The translations under genes and the position numbers were made by a program. A stretch of DNA of 64,000 bases from assembly GCF_963662885.1 (NCBI RefSeq), contig NZ_OY760065.1, positions 320,001 through 384,000 of the forward strand. Reading direction: 5' to 3'. Shown here one piece after another: positions 52,701 through 61,001 of the stretch. Source of the DNA: an uncultured Pseudodesulfovibrio sp. GTDB taxonomy: Bacteria; Desulfobacterota; Desulfovibrionia; Desulfovibrionales; Desulfovibrionaceae. The stretch's first letter is position 1. Each line of letters starts with the position of its first letter. The notes beneath the pieces are model-generated. The model worked only from the letters and a program-made list of their open reading frames with translations, was not told the DNA's origin and did no database searches.

Positions 52701-55161
52701 CAACTTTAGCCAATAGATCAGCTTCAGATTCCAGTTGTTTAAACGAGGTAATATCACGTCCTTCTGCTATGAGGTAAATAATAGTATCTTGCTCGTCATA
52801 GCTCGGGGTAATGGAGAAATCGATAGCATGTTTGACGTCTTTAGCATCATAATAGGTGATCTCCATCCGAACAAATTCTCCAGACGCAGCTTTATCTACA
52901 GCGTTGCGAATGGCTACAGTCTTATCAGGTTCCTGCCACCAATCCCCATCCCAAAAGAAATCACCAATAAGTTGATTGGACACCAACTGTATGAGATTGA
53001 GAGATGCCTTATTGGCTTCCAAAATACGTCCATCCGGTGAAAGAACCCACATTAACTGAAAGCTTTGATCAAACAGGCTCCGAAACTTTTGCTCGCTATT
53101 TCTTACTGCGTCCTCTATATGCTTCCGTTCCATGACATGCCCTAGATGGTGACCGACATATCGTGCCATCTCAAAAAGAGAATGATCTGGTTCTAAAATT
53201 TTTTCTGAATAGAATTCAAGTACAGCCGTAACATTATCATTTTTGAAAAGGGGGAAAGCAAATGCAGCGCGAACGTTTATCTCATCAAGCGCTTTGGAGC
53301 GAGAGAAGTCTTTGTCGAGAGTAACATCTTCAATCCAGTGCGGCTGGTGACTCTTATGGACTCTACCAGGAAGCCCCTGTCCTGAGACAAAAGAACTTTG
53401 CTGTGTTAGAGTTATAAATCGTTCAAAGCGTTCAGATTTGGAAAGATTCCATATATTAGTTGGGAGTAGTTTATCCTCAGAGGCAGAATACACAAACACA
53501 TGCCCCACAGGCCAGCCTGTGAATTCACAAACAAGTCTTAATGTCTCTTTGAATGCCTCATCAACTGACTGAGAAGTATTGGCAATGCTGGCGATGTCTA
53601 CCAGAAGGTTGGAAAGTTTTTCTCGTTGGTCAAGGTGGTGCAGGGAAACTTCTAGCTCATTTGTTCGACTTTTAACTCGTTGTTCTAAGTCTTCATTTAA
53701 AGCGATAATATCTTGTTGTGTAGATTTCCAATCAGTAATATCTCGAACGACCCCAACTGCCCACCATTGTGAACCAATGTTAACGGCATTAATGTGCAAT
53801 TCAGCGGGGAAGCTACTGCCATCTTTTCTTTTTGCTACAACTTCTCTTTTAACCCCGATTATTGGTCCTCTACCCGTTTTTGAGAATTGAGTCAGTCCAT
53901 GTCCTGATGCTATTAGATCTTCTTCATTAGCTATGAAATCATGAATGTTTTTGCCAAGCACTTCATAGTCGTGGAATCCAAAAATCTTTTCAGCAGCCTT
54001 GTTCCAAAAAAGAGCTCGTCCGGATGAGTCTGTCATGATGATAGCATCAAGGACGGTTTCAGTTATTGCTGTTAATTGTCTTTCATTTCTTTCGACTTCA
54101 TTCCTATATTTGAGGCGTTTGATTCTGTAATCTGCCAAAATGAAAGACAATACTGTGCTGATTAATAAAACGAGCAGTAGTAGAATGGGAAAGAGACCCC
54201 ACCAACCGGCATGTAATTTCTTTTCTGGTGTGATAGAAATGATGATCCAACTCTCATCATTTGATACTTTGTCATATGGAAAACGATGATTTTTTTGGAT
54301 ATCGTTTATGTTTATTGTCGCATAAGAAAATAGCCCGTAATCAGTATATATTTGTCCGTCACTATTTGCTTTTATTTGATTCCAGACTAGTGGAAAGTCT
54401 ATAGGCATAGAGGTGGCGATGGGGGCCTCCAACATGAATAGCCACTCTTTTTTGGGGTTTGGATTTTTAAGCCATTGCCCATCCTCGTTTATTAAAAAAA
54501 TATCTCCATTAGAGTTGAAGTTGAGTTTCTCTAGCTGTTCGAGAAGTTGTCCGCCCTTAACATTCATAACAACTACACCAGCAGTATTGCCGTCCGCCCC
54601 TTTTATTGGGCTGGAGAGTCGAATGACAGGTTTGTACGGTTGCTCAATTTCACCATTTTCGATGTTCAAATCAAATCGCGACAAAAAAATACCTTTTTCT
54701 GTCTCTATAGCCCTTTGAAAATAGGGGCGGTTGCTTTTGTTTTGCAACTCTTCTTTAGGTACTACGACAACTCTGCCATCGCGAGTTCTGTTTACTCTCA
54801 CTCGCTCCATACCTGAAGCGTCTAAAAAGCGTATTTGATCGTATAATGGGTTATTTTTGGCTATCAAAAGAAAAACGTTCTCAATGCTAGCCACAAAGCT
54901 ATCAATATTTTCAGCATTTTGGATTCTTATGTCCAAGACGTCAGAAGTCGTAGCTATGTCCGTTAAATAAGTTGCCAGAGTCGCCTCAAAAAGACGTTTC
55001 TCACTCATTACCACATTTTTTTCGTCTAATTTAACTGCATTTTTATATGCAATATCTTGCTGCACTCCAAGAGTCGCAGCGACTCCTACTAGGATAAAAG
55101 ATGTTGGGATTATAAAGAGTAAGAACGTTTTTATTCTGGATAGTTTTTTTGTCTGGATCAT
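49756..55161 (-). CDS. Very large hybrid sensor histidine kinase (CACHE, PAS, GAF, HisKA, two REC, HPt)
   Basis: 1801 residues. N-terminal helix ~10-33; periplasmic dCACHE (~40-315; IRFLDASGMERVR, LQNKSNRPYF, SRFDLNIENG); helix ~322-345. Then PAS (~375-490), GAF (~530-690), and three further PAS domains (~700-1065; QLMWVLSPDGRILEAN, GIVITDREGYVEWMN, FIFDPSSLLFTYVN). HisKA follows (NMSHEIRTPMNAVIG, ~1085), then HATPase (GIGIPYDAQ, GTGLGLAICK). REC1 seems to lack the phospho-Asp (LLLSLDLP). REC2 is canonical (AVLMDLQMPIMGG). An HPt domain (THTLKGVSGNIGA) ends the phosphorelay, and a ~100-residue tail follows. Confidence 0.93.
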   Translation of the reverse strand: MIQTKKLSRIKTFLLFIIPTSFILVGVAATLGVQQDIAYKNAVKLDEKNVVMSEKRLFEATLATYLTDIATTSDVLDIRIQNAENIDSFVASIENVFLLIAKNNPLYDQIRFLDASGMERVRVNRTRDGRVVVVPKEELQNKSNRPYFQRAIETEKGIFLSRFDLNIENGEIEQPYKPVIRLSSPIKGADGNTAGVVVMNVKGGQLLEQLEKLNFNSNGDIFLINEDGQWLKNPNPKKEWLFMLEAPIATSMPIDFPLVWNQIKANSDGQIYTDYGLFSYATININDIQKNHRFPYDKVSNDESWIIISITPEKKLHAGWWGLFPILLLLVLLISTVLSFILADYRIKRLKYRNEVERNERQLTAITETVLDAIIMTDSSGRALFWNKAAEKIFGFHDYEVLGKNIHDFIANEEDLIASGHGLTQFSKTGRGPIIGVKREVVAKRKDGSSFPAELHINAVNIGSQWWAVGVVRDITDWKSTQQDIIALNEDLEQRVKSRTNELEVSLHHLDQREKLSNLLVDIASIANTSQSVDEAFKETLRLVCEFTGWPVGHVFVYSASEDKLLPTNIWNLSKSERFERFITLTQQSSFVSGQGLPGRVHKSHQPHWIEDVTLDKDFSRSKALDEINVRAAFAFPLFKNDNVTAVLEFYSEKILEPDHSLFEMARYVGHHLGHVMERKHIEDAVRNSEQKFRSLFDQSFQLMWVLSPDGRILEANKASLNLIQLVSNQLIGDFFWDGDWWQEPDKTVAIRNAVDKAASGEFVRMEITYYDAKDVKHAIDFSITPSYDEQDTIIYLIAEGRDITSFKQLESEADLLAKVAQKTTNGIVITDREGYVEWMNHAFSDITGYSLEEMVGKKPGDLLQGDDTDPHTVDIVNEALRKGEGITVEILNYSKTCRPYWVDMDIQPIKDQDGTVNKFIAVESDITERKRVSQALIEFKTTLDQINDAVFIFDPSSLLFTYVNQGAAIQLGYTREEMLSLRMTDINPEFSIDRFKDMITPLVIEEENSLSFETTHETRNGLFKPVDVLLQYVHESNQPPRFVAVVRDISEQKRITLELKEAKEVAEAATIAKSRFLANMSHEIRTPMNAVIGMSHILMNSELTTKQKSQVLKIQSAATSLLGIINDILDFSKIEADKIQLETKAFDLDALLADTITVIRDKAEEKGLEIIFDVDLNVPRHVIGDSLRLSQVLTNLISNAIKFTNEGHILIKIETSPASNTHKQYTFSVSDTGIGIPYDAQKDLFKPFNQVDASTTRKYGGTGLGLAICKNLIQLMGGELQLKSVPGKGSQFFFSIELEIANDDLCSYEPAGEQRKSTILVVDHNELYWPIYEQTFLQFGFTTEITSSRYEAMEMLFNATNDNPFDVLLLSLDLPNDESPEIFDIISSDQRTQDLTVLTITAFPSRYMLDNDINVDLTKPISQSSLFDVILQKTGKLNHHHEPQHGSEENWSSEKGVLVGTKVLVVEDNTLNQEVAKELLEAAKVSVSLANNGAEALDLLEKFEYDAVLMDLQMPIMGGLEATKIIRENNRYEKLPIIAMTANAMVGDKEKSLEAGMTDHITKPVDPDVLYSTLIRWISPAHTPHGMPEATHASGREDNGVDKAEILDTKQGLKRVAQKKGTYIRLLKQFRDSYSDTLININTAVANQNKQEALEKTHTLKGVSGNIGATALHSTLVELEKVLKQKTDDEISNFIEESQSILISTLESIEIFLAANSMDQVSGEVSSDEKTIQKNMVELHKLLKENNLDAIELAEEIQSVNPNSIFAPQLRETLTALKSYDFDTALSIMGPILESLKQQS

Positions 55162-55281
55162 TTCTTTCTCATTTCTTTTTCAGCCAAAAGGATAAATTGG
55201 AACGATAGTTAATTTTTAATATCCTAGCAACAGGCACCCATCAAAAAACTATAGATCGCTATGGGCCTTTAATCTATGTAA

Positions 55282-55761
55282 TTACCAAATAATGAAGCAT
55301 ACTACAAGGTCGGAGCCAAACTGCGGAAGACCTTCCTGGATGCAATGCCAGCCCTCAAGCGTCTCGTGGATGACGTGAAGGCTGCGGCCAAGAAGCGCGG
55401 CTACCTGATCGGCCTGGACGGACGACACCTCCATGTCCGTTCCGAACACTCCGCGCTCAACACACTGCTCCAGTCCGCTGGTGCGCTCATCATGAAGGAA
55501 GCCACGGTGATCCTGTGGCGTGACCTGGAGGCACAGCCCTATGTGCTTCCGAAGTTCCCTGCCCTGAACCCCTACGAGGTTGACGTGTGGCAAGCCGCCC
55601 ACGTTCACGACGAATACCAGCTGATCGCTCGGGAGAGCATCGCCCATGAGGTTGGCGGCTTCGCTGTCAATGCGATCCGTCAGGCTGGCGAGTCGTTCAA
55701 CTTCCGCTGCCCTCTGGACGGCGAGTACAAGATCGGAACGAACTGGGCAGAAACCCACTAA
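55282..55761 (+). pseudogene. C-terminal fragment of a T7-like phage DNA polymerase
   Basis: Open from 55282, just after an in-frame TAA, without a start. It begins PNNEAYYKVGAKLRKTFLDA and contains GLDGRHLHVRSEHSALNTLL, QSAGALIMKEA, HVHDEYQLIA (polymerase motif C) and the terminal FNFRCPLDGEYKIGTNW, all closely matching the end of T7 gene 5 protein. About 160 of ~700 residues remain. The sequence left of 55282 is AT-rich and unrelated, so this is a recombination boundary. Confidence 0.88.
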
Positions 55762-55879
55762 TAACAACGGCTTGGAATTAACACCCACTATGTAAGCACA
55801 GGAGAGGACAGGTCATTCGGTTGGCCTGTCCTTTTCTCGTTTGTGGATAACTTTTGAAAACCCAAAGGAGAAACAAGAA

Positions 55880-56887
55880 ATGGAATTTGTCAAAGTCAGC
55901 AATGAACGTGCAACCGCAGTCTACGTCGATGGTCTCCAGGTTCGTGGCCTTGAAGGTGGCCTCTACCTGACCACTGACATCAACAAACTCTTCAACGTGT
56001 CTGGCACCGCCACGCACTACGGTGATTACAACGACGGTCAGTCCCGTCAGCTTCTCTACTTCTATGACGAAGCAACCGTTCGTGAGATCGCCAAGACCGC
56101 TGGCAAGGAATACCTCCTGCCGCAGATGGGCCTGGAGGAAGAAGCCCCTGCCCAGGTCAACCTCCCCGATCTCGTCACCATCGAGAACGGTAAGGCCACG
56201 ACCACCAGCCTCAAGGTGGCCGAGGTGTTCGGGAAGCAGCACCACAATGTTATTCGTGACATCGAAGCTCTTGATTGTTCACAAGAATTTAAAGAACTCA
56301 ATTTTGAGGTCTATTCTTACAAGCCCGAAGGAGCCAAGCGTTCCTACCCGATGTACCACATGACTCGTGACGGCTTCGTCTTCCTGGCTATGGGCTTCAA
56401 CGGCAAACGTGCTGCTCAGTTCAAGGAGAAGTACATCGAAGCCTTCAACAAGATGGAGCAGACGATGAACGATCCGGTCGCCCTGCGTATGCGGTTGTCT
56501 CACCTGGAAGTCCTGGAGATGGCCCTGGAGTCCGAGAAGCAGCGTGTCGCTCTGGAGGGCAAGCTCGAAGAAGTCAAGCCTGACATCGCTTTCGTTGACA
56601 TCAAGACCAACGGACGCCAGCAGTACAAGCTGTCTGATCTCCCGGCTGAGTATGGCCTGGACATGAGCTACCTCCAACTGGGTGACATCCTCGAAGAGGC
56701 TGGTCTCCTGGAGTGGTACAAGCGGAACGGCTACCGCACCCGCATCCCCGCTTGGTTCATGTTCGAGAAGGGACTCGCTGGTCACGTCAAAGGCCACAAG
56801 AACAGGGCGTACTTCACTCCCGAAGGACGCGACTACATCAAGCAATTCCTGGTCCACAAGGGCATCCTCTGCAAGGAGGTTGTGTAA
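55880..56887 (+). CDS. Phage Rha-family regulatory protein
   Basis: 335 residues from ATG 55880 (AAAGGAG nine bases upstream). The Rha domain lies at about 105-200: TTTSLKVAEVFGKQHHNVIRDIEAL and SYPMYHMTRDGFVFLAMGF, followed by AAQFKEKYIEAFNKME. A ~60-residue coiled segment follows, then a C-terminal domain (YLQLGDILEEAGLLEWYKRNGY) like phage antirepressor C-termini. Rha proteins interfere with phage growth or act as antirepressors. It lies between two truncated T7-like replication genes and has no lesions itself. The stop overlaps the exonuclease start. Confidence 0.88.
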   Translation: MEFVKVSNERATAVYVDGLQVRGLEGGLYLTTDINKLFNVSGTATHYGDYNDGQSRQLLYFYDEATVREIAKTAGKEYLLPQMGLEEEAPAQVNLPDLVTIENGKATTTSLKVAEVFGKQHHNVIRDIEALDCSQEFKELNFEVYSYKPEGAKRSYPMYHMTRDGFVFLAMGFNGKRAAQFKEKYIEAFNKMEQTMNDPVALRMRLSHLEVLEMALESEKQRVALEGKLEEVKPDIAFVDIKTNGRQQYKLSDLPAEYGLDMSYLQLGDILEEAGLLEWYKRNGYRTRIPAWFMFEKGLAGHVKGHKNRAYFTPEGRDYIKQFLVHKGILCKEVV

Positions 56888-57333
56888 TGTTAGACCGAGT
56901 AGTCATCATCGACGGTGACATCCTCGCCTATCAGATCGCTGCCCGAGAAGAGAAAGCAACCCACTGGGGCGACGGCTTCTGGACCCTTCACGTCGAGCAA
57001 GGGCCAGCCGAAGTCGCCCTGGAGGAGCGCGTCCTCAATCTCCAGGATGCTGTCGAAGCTGACAAAGTAATCATCGCTCTGTCTGACGACGACCATAACT
57101 TCCGCAAGGACATCTACCCGAACTACAAGTCCAACCGTGCTGGTAAGCGGAAGCCCATGATCCTGCCTGTCTTGAAGGAGTTCCTGGTGGAAACCTTCGA
57201 TACCTTCCGGCGTCCCACGCTTGAGGGTGATGACGTGCAGGGAATCCTGGCGACATCCAAGGTGATCGTGAAGGCGAAGGAGCGGATCGTCGCTTCGCTG
57301 GATAAGGATATGAACAATTTATTAATAAGCTAA
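56887..57333 (+). pseudogene. N-terminal half of a T7-like 5'-3' exonuclease
   Basis: 148 residues starting MLDRVVIIDGDILAY, with ALSDDDHNFRKDIYPNYKSNR and RPTLEGDDVQGI matching T7 gene 6 exonuclease in order. It breaks off at SLDKDM, where family members continue with an IPG-type segment and ~140 more residues. Here only NNLLIS and a stop follow in AT-rich DNA. Metal-binding Asp residues of the first half are kept, but those in the second half are lost, so activity is unlikely. Confidence 0.85.
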
Positions 57334-57849
57334 AAAAAACAGAAAGATAGGATTATGGCCCACTTAATAAGCAGTAGGACGTCATATCGATTTCTTGGCT
57401 ACTTCTCTGAATCAAGACCCTAGCCAAAGCATTTTTTGTCGTTATACAAATATTTCAAACCCTTAAAAAAAACCCACACTAGAAGAGAAGATAGGCTCCA
57501 AATTTAAGTTGCACTACGTAGCCAATGACGAGATTTAGGAAAATAACCATGTCAGGTCATTCGTTAGATTTCATTTTATTCACAAAACAAGATCCAATAA
57601 AATTCCTTTAAATCAGCACATTCGAATTAGGGCCCACTACGAAGTAGAGAACGCATTTCATCCTGATGCCCTGCAAAGGCAACCTCTGTTGGCTGCGAAT
57701 CAATCTACACTTTTTCCGAAAAGAAATAATTTCAGCTCATTGGAATTAACCCTCACCTAAAAGAGAAGAACACTTCCGGTGACACCTGAGCTCGACTGTC
57801 TGCACACCAGCCAGATCCAGGCTCAGTTCACATACATTCCTTTTGGTCA
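57334..57849. other. Gene-poor AT-rich stretch before a terminator
   Basis: About 515 bases without a convincing reading frame on either strand. It starts at the broken exonuclease end. A clear intrinsic terminator at 57850 follows, although no gene on the plus strand ends here, so an untranslated RNA or the leader of the next operon could be present. Confidence 0.5.
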
Positions 57850-57881
57850 GGCGGGATAGCCATAGCGCGTCCCGCCTTTTT
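57850..57881 (+). terminator. Intrinsic terminator upstream of the RepA-like operon
   Basis: GGCGGGA (57850-57856) and TCCCGCC (57870-57876), then TTTTTT. It lies 44 bases before the next gene's start, so it could also be an attenuator. Confidence 0.75.
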
Positions 57882-57924
57882 CTATGCACGGCCCAATACG
57901 GCCACAAACAAATGGAGGACTCAT

Positions 57925-58182
57925 ATGCGAGTTCATACAAAGACCTCTTTCAGGTTCGGCAAGTGGCTGAAAGCCTGCTCAAACGGGCTTTCCATGAAGA
58001 AACGATCCAAGACACTACAAAGATGGCTTCAGCAGATTAAGAGCTTTTGTAGCGACTTCCATGATGAAACCAAGACTGCACTGCACGACTGGAAGCAAGG
58101 TCTCGGACAGAAAGGCAGGAAAGCGCTTCGGGTCTCCTGGGAATTCATCATCCCCAAACGGACAGCTTGGAGGAAAGGATGA
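57925..58182 (+). CDS. Small basic protein, function unknown
   Basis: 85 residues, strongly basic and tryptophan-rich (FRFGKWLKACSNG, KTLQRWLQQIKSF, KRTAWRKG). GGAGG lies six bases before ATG 57925. The last four bases overlap the start of the RepA-like gene (ATGA), which supports real translation. No family recognised. Its charge suggests nucleic-acid binding, and the position suggests a helper of the downstream ATPase. Confidence 0.7.
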   Translation: MRVHTKTSFRFGKWLKACSNGLSMKKRSKTLQRWLQQIKSFCSDFHDETKTALHDWKQGLGQKGRKALRVSWEFIIPKRTAWRKG

Positions 58183-59213
58183 ATAGCAAGCTGAAAGCAC
58201 CTTCGCTGGACACGTTGTTGAAGACTGAATTCCCGCCACGAGAACACTTGCTCAAGCCGTGGCTTCGAGACGGTGAAAGCGCCATGATCTACGCCCCTCC
58301 TGGTGTCGGCAAGTCCATGCTGACACTGACGTTGGCTTTGGTCATCGCTGGAGGTGGTGAGTTCATGGGCTGGAAAGCCATCAAGCCACGCCGGGTATTG
58401 TTCGTAGACGGAGAAATGCACATTCAGGACATCATCGAACGAGCCAAGATCCTTCTACCGGGATTGAATCTCGACGAAGAGCTGACTGGCCAAAACATCA
58501 CCGTTCTTGCTCGGCAGTATCAAAGACCAGACGCAGACTTCCCAGACCTTGCGTTGGAGGAAGGACGTGAGTTGATGCTGGATCTTGCAACGATGGATGA
58601 AAAGACAAACCCATACCACATTGGGAACTATGACCTTGTGATCCTCGACAACCTCTCGACCTTGGCATCCATCAAGGATGAGAACGACGCAGGAGACTTC
58701 AACGAGGTTCTTCAGTTCCTGATGAAGCTCAAGCAGGCAAAGGTGGCTTGTATTCTAGTTCATCATTCGAACAAGAACGCAAACAACTACCGTGGATCTT
58801 CAAAGCTTGCCACGACCTTCGAAGTCATCCTCGGCCTCAAAGCGGTTGAGTCGATCCAATCGAATGGCACGTCTTTCAGGCTGTGCTGGGACAAATTCCG
58901 GTGCCCGAGAGATGAGACCATTCAAGAACGGGAAGTGTGGCTGGAACCCAACGAAGACCTGGGCGCTCTTTGGAACTCACGACAGTCAAAGGACGACCAG
59001 ATCCAGACCATCATCAATATGCTCAAGACATTGGAGTATCCGACTCAGGATGCACTCTGTGAAGCATTACCGTTCGAATGCAGCAAGTCGAAGATGTCCA
59101 AACTGAAGAGCCAGGCCATTGCCAATGGCTTCATCAGCAAGAAAGAATGGAATGAATTGCTGTCTATGGCTGCGGAGAGTCAGAAGCAGGTAGACGAGGA
59201 AGAAGACTATTAG
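58179..59213 (+). CDS. AAA/RecA-type ATPase, RepA-like (AAA_25)
   Basis: 344 residues from ATG 58179, with GGAGG in good position; the in-frame TTG at 58167 is less likely. Walker A is APPGVGKSM (~residue 40), VLFVDGEM follows, Walker B is YDLVILDNLSTLA, and CILVHHSNKN with YRGSSKLATTFE is the sensor region. This is the pattern of RSF1010 RepA-type hexameric helicases often found in phages and satellites. The C-terminal ~80 residues look like a winged-helix (TQDALCEALPFECSKSKMSK). Possibly replicates or mobilises the element. Confidence 0.85.
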   Translation: MNSKLKAPSLDTLLKTEFPPREHLLKPWLRDGESAMIYAPPGVGKSMLTLTLALVIAGGGEFMGWKAIKPRRVLFVDGEMHIQDIIERAKILLPGLNLDEELTGQNITVLARQYQRPDADFPDLALEEGRELMLDLATMDEKTNPYHIGNYDLVILDNLSTLASIKDENDAGDFNEVLQFLMKLKQAKVACILVHHSNKNANNYRGSSKLATTFEVILGLKAVESIQSNGTSFRLCWDKFRCPRDETIQEREVWLEPNEDLGALWNSRQSKDDQIQTIINMLKTLEYPTQDALCEALPFECSKSKMSKLKSQAIANGFISKKEWNELLSMAAESQKQVDEEEDY

Positions 59214-59383
59214 TTGCGACTCAGCGAGTAAGAGTAACTCGCTGACCGCACCTATCTTCCCTACCTTCTTTCAGTTTCCAGTTTCTTTACCCTTATAGGC
59301 CGGAAACTGGAAACTACTCATCCCTTGTCCCTTACCCATCCCATCAACGCCTGATTAGCAGGCACAAACTACAAGGAGGTCGC

Positions 59384-60073
59384 ATGTCGACACCCTCATG
59401 GCTGCGTCTTGCTCAATGCAAATCTGCAAGGCGCACTTGCGACGTCCCCGGCTGTTTCAGAACTGTACAGAAGTGGGGACGCTATTGTGATGCACACGAT
59501 GACCGTTGTCAGCGTACAGGAGATCCCAGAGGTCATACTGTGACCAAAGGCGAACTCGCTCCTTACCTGTCGTCGGTTTACCGTTTCCTTAATGAGAACG
59601 GAGACCACCAGGCAATTAGAGGAGCGTATGACGTACTGGATCGTCTGCTCCAATCTGCTCAGCCTCGACGAGTCTGGTCTGGCAGCAAGTCAGCCTGGGA
59701 ACGCACAAACAACTGGTTGGTTCACCTTCGGGAAAGCCATGTCGAGCCGAAGGACATGATGGCAACCCTCGTCGCCATGTTCCTTTATCAGGAGCTAACT
59801 CCAGAGTCCTTCAGGAGCGACAAGCACTTCAGGCATCAAATGGTGGTCAGGCTGTTACGTCTGGCACCAACACGACGAGATCCATTCACACACCGCAGAA
59901 AGGATCGCATCACCGTAGGCGTTCGGGATTTCCTTTCCGAGCGCCTTTGTCATTCTAAGCTCGGCGCACTGGCGCTGAGGGTCGCTAAACATATCGCGCG
60001 GGATGAAAACCAGAAAAAGGAGTTCCTGCGCTGCGACATTGACGGATATCACGTCCCCTTTAACTACAACTAA
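59384..60073 (+). CDS. Unknown protein with N-terminal zinc-finger-like motif
   Basis: 229 residues from ATG 59384, behind a perfect AAGGAGG. The N-terminus has C-x4-GC...YCDAHDDRCQR, which could bind a zinc ion. The rest is helical and basic, with arginine-rich stretches (RLLRLAPTRRDPFTHRRKD). Not recognised. Preceded by 170 bases with no gene and followed by an acidic protein gene 21 bases on. Its place between a helicase and a recombinase suggests an element-specific DNA-binding role, unproven. Confidence 0.72.
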   Translation: MSTPSWLRLAQCKSARRTCDVPGCFRTVQKWGRYCDAHDDRCQRTGDPRGHTVTKGELAPYLSSVYRFLNENGDHQAIRGAYDVLDRLLQSAQPRRVWSGSKSAWERTNNWLVHLRESHVEPKDMMATLVAMFLYQELTPESFRSDKHFRHQMVVRLLRLAPTRRDPFTHRRKDRITVGVRDFLSERLCHSKLGALALRVAKHIARDENQKKEFLRCDIDGYHVPFNYN

Positions 60074-60094
60074 AAAACACAAGGAGCTAAAACG

Positions 60095-60724
60095 ATGAAC
60101 AACAATATCACCTTTACCAACGACTGCGAACTGACTGACATCCTGATTGCTACTCTGGAAAATGAGTATGAAGACTATGACCACAAAATGGAAACACTCT
60201 TGGACTGGTGCGAGCAAGAAACCGGACTTCAGCTTGAGTGCATTACTGAATACGCAGAAGTTATCGTCAAATCGACTATGGAGTCTCGCCGTGGATTGTG
60301 CGAACGGATGAATGAGTTTATGCCGAAGATTCAGTTGCTGGACGACCTTCATACAGCCTACAGGAAGGAAGAGGAACGCCTGAAAGGCGAACTGGACTTC
60401 TCCGACTTTGATGAGGTCGTTTCAGTCTTAACAGCGCTGGAATATGTCAAACAGACTGATTCTGAATTGGCCGCTGAGGCTTTTGGCGCATTCTGCTCAA
60501 CGGCACCTGGCGAAGTCAAAGAAATGATCGACGACAAATTCGCAGAGCTGTTCCCTGGAATTCAGCCTACCCACCACGATTCCGAAGGCAATGTATTCTA
60601 CTCACTTGGTAATGTAGCCAATGAGCTGAACCTCTCAGTCGAAGAGGTCGATACGATAATTAACAAAGGTGAGATCGCGCTGATCGACGGCAGCAAGCTG
60701 TCTACTATCTCAACCAACAATTAA
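60095..60724 (+). CDS. Acidic protein of unknown function
   Basis: 209 residues, strongly acidic (TDILIATLENEYEDYDHKME), mostly helical with possible coiled coil around 75-105. The C-terminal part reads like a short helix-turn-helix (SLGNVANELNLSVEEVDTIIN). AAGGAG lies ahead of the ATG. Family not recognised. Being acidic and next to basic DNA-binding-like proteins, it might be a DNA mimic or partner, but this is only a guess. Confidence 0.7.
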   Translation: MNNNITFTNDCELTDILIATLENEYEDYDHKMETLLDWCEQETGLQLECITEYAEVIVKSTMESRRGLCERMNEFMPKIQLLDDLHTAYRKEEERLKGELDFSDFDEVVSVLTALEYVKQTDSELAAEAFGAFCSTAPGEVKEMIDDKFAELFPGIQPTHHDSEGNVFYSLGNVANELNLSVEEVDTIINKGEIALIDGSKLSTISTNN

Positions 60725-60730
60725 ACCAAA

Positions 60731-60767
60731 GAGGGGCGAGGGCCGTTATGTCCTCCCCCTCGTTTTC
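60731..60767 (+). terminator. Terminator after the acidic-protein gene
   Basis: GAGGGGCGAGG (60731-60741) pairs with CCTCCCCCTC (60752-60761) over 10 bp with one bulge, then GTTTTC. The 235 bases from there to the recombinase hold no gene. Confidence 0.7.
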
Positions 60768-61001
60768 TATCCCCAGCATATTTTGCCACAAAAATCTGAG
60801 CGCCTTTTCGATATATCAATCAGCGCGTTTCCCCCCCATACCCTGCCTTCGCTTCTATACGTTCCCAAGACATCTCAACCTGCTGCTTTTCCGAATAATC
60901 CCTCTTATCAATCTTTACTTCTAGCCACTTGACAAGCTGCATTATTTTTTTGTTTATCAAATTGCCAAACGAACGTTATGCAGATTGAAAAGGAGTAAGT
61001 C

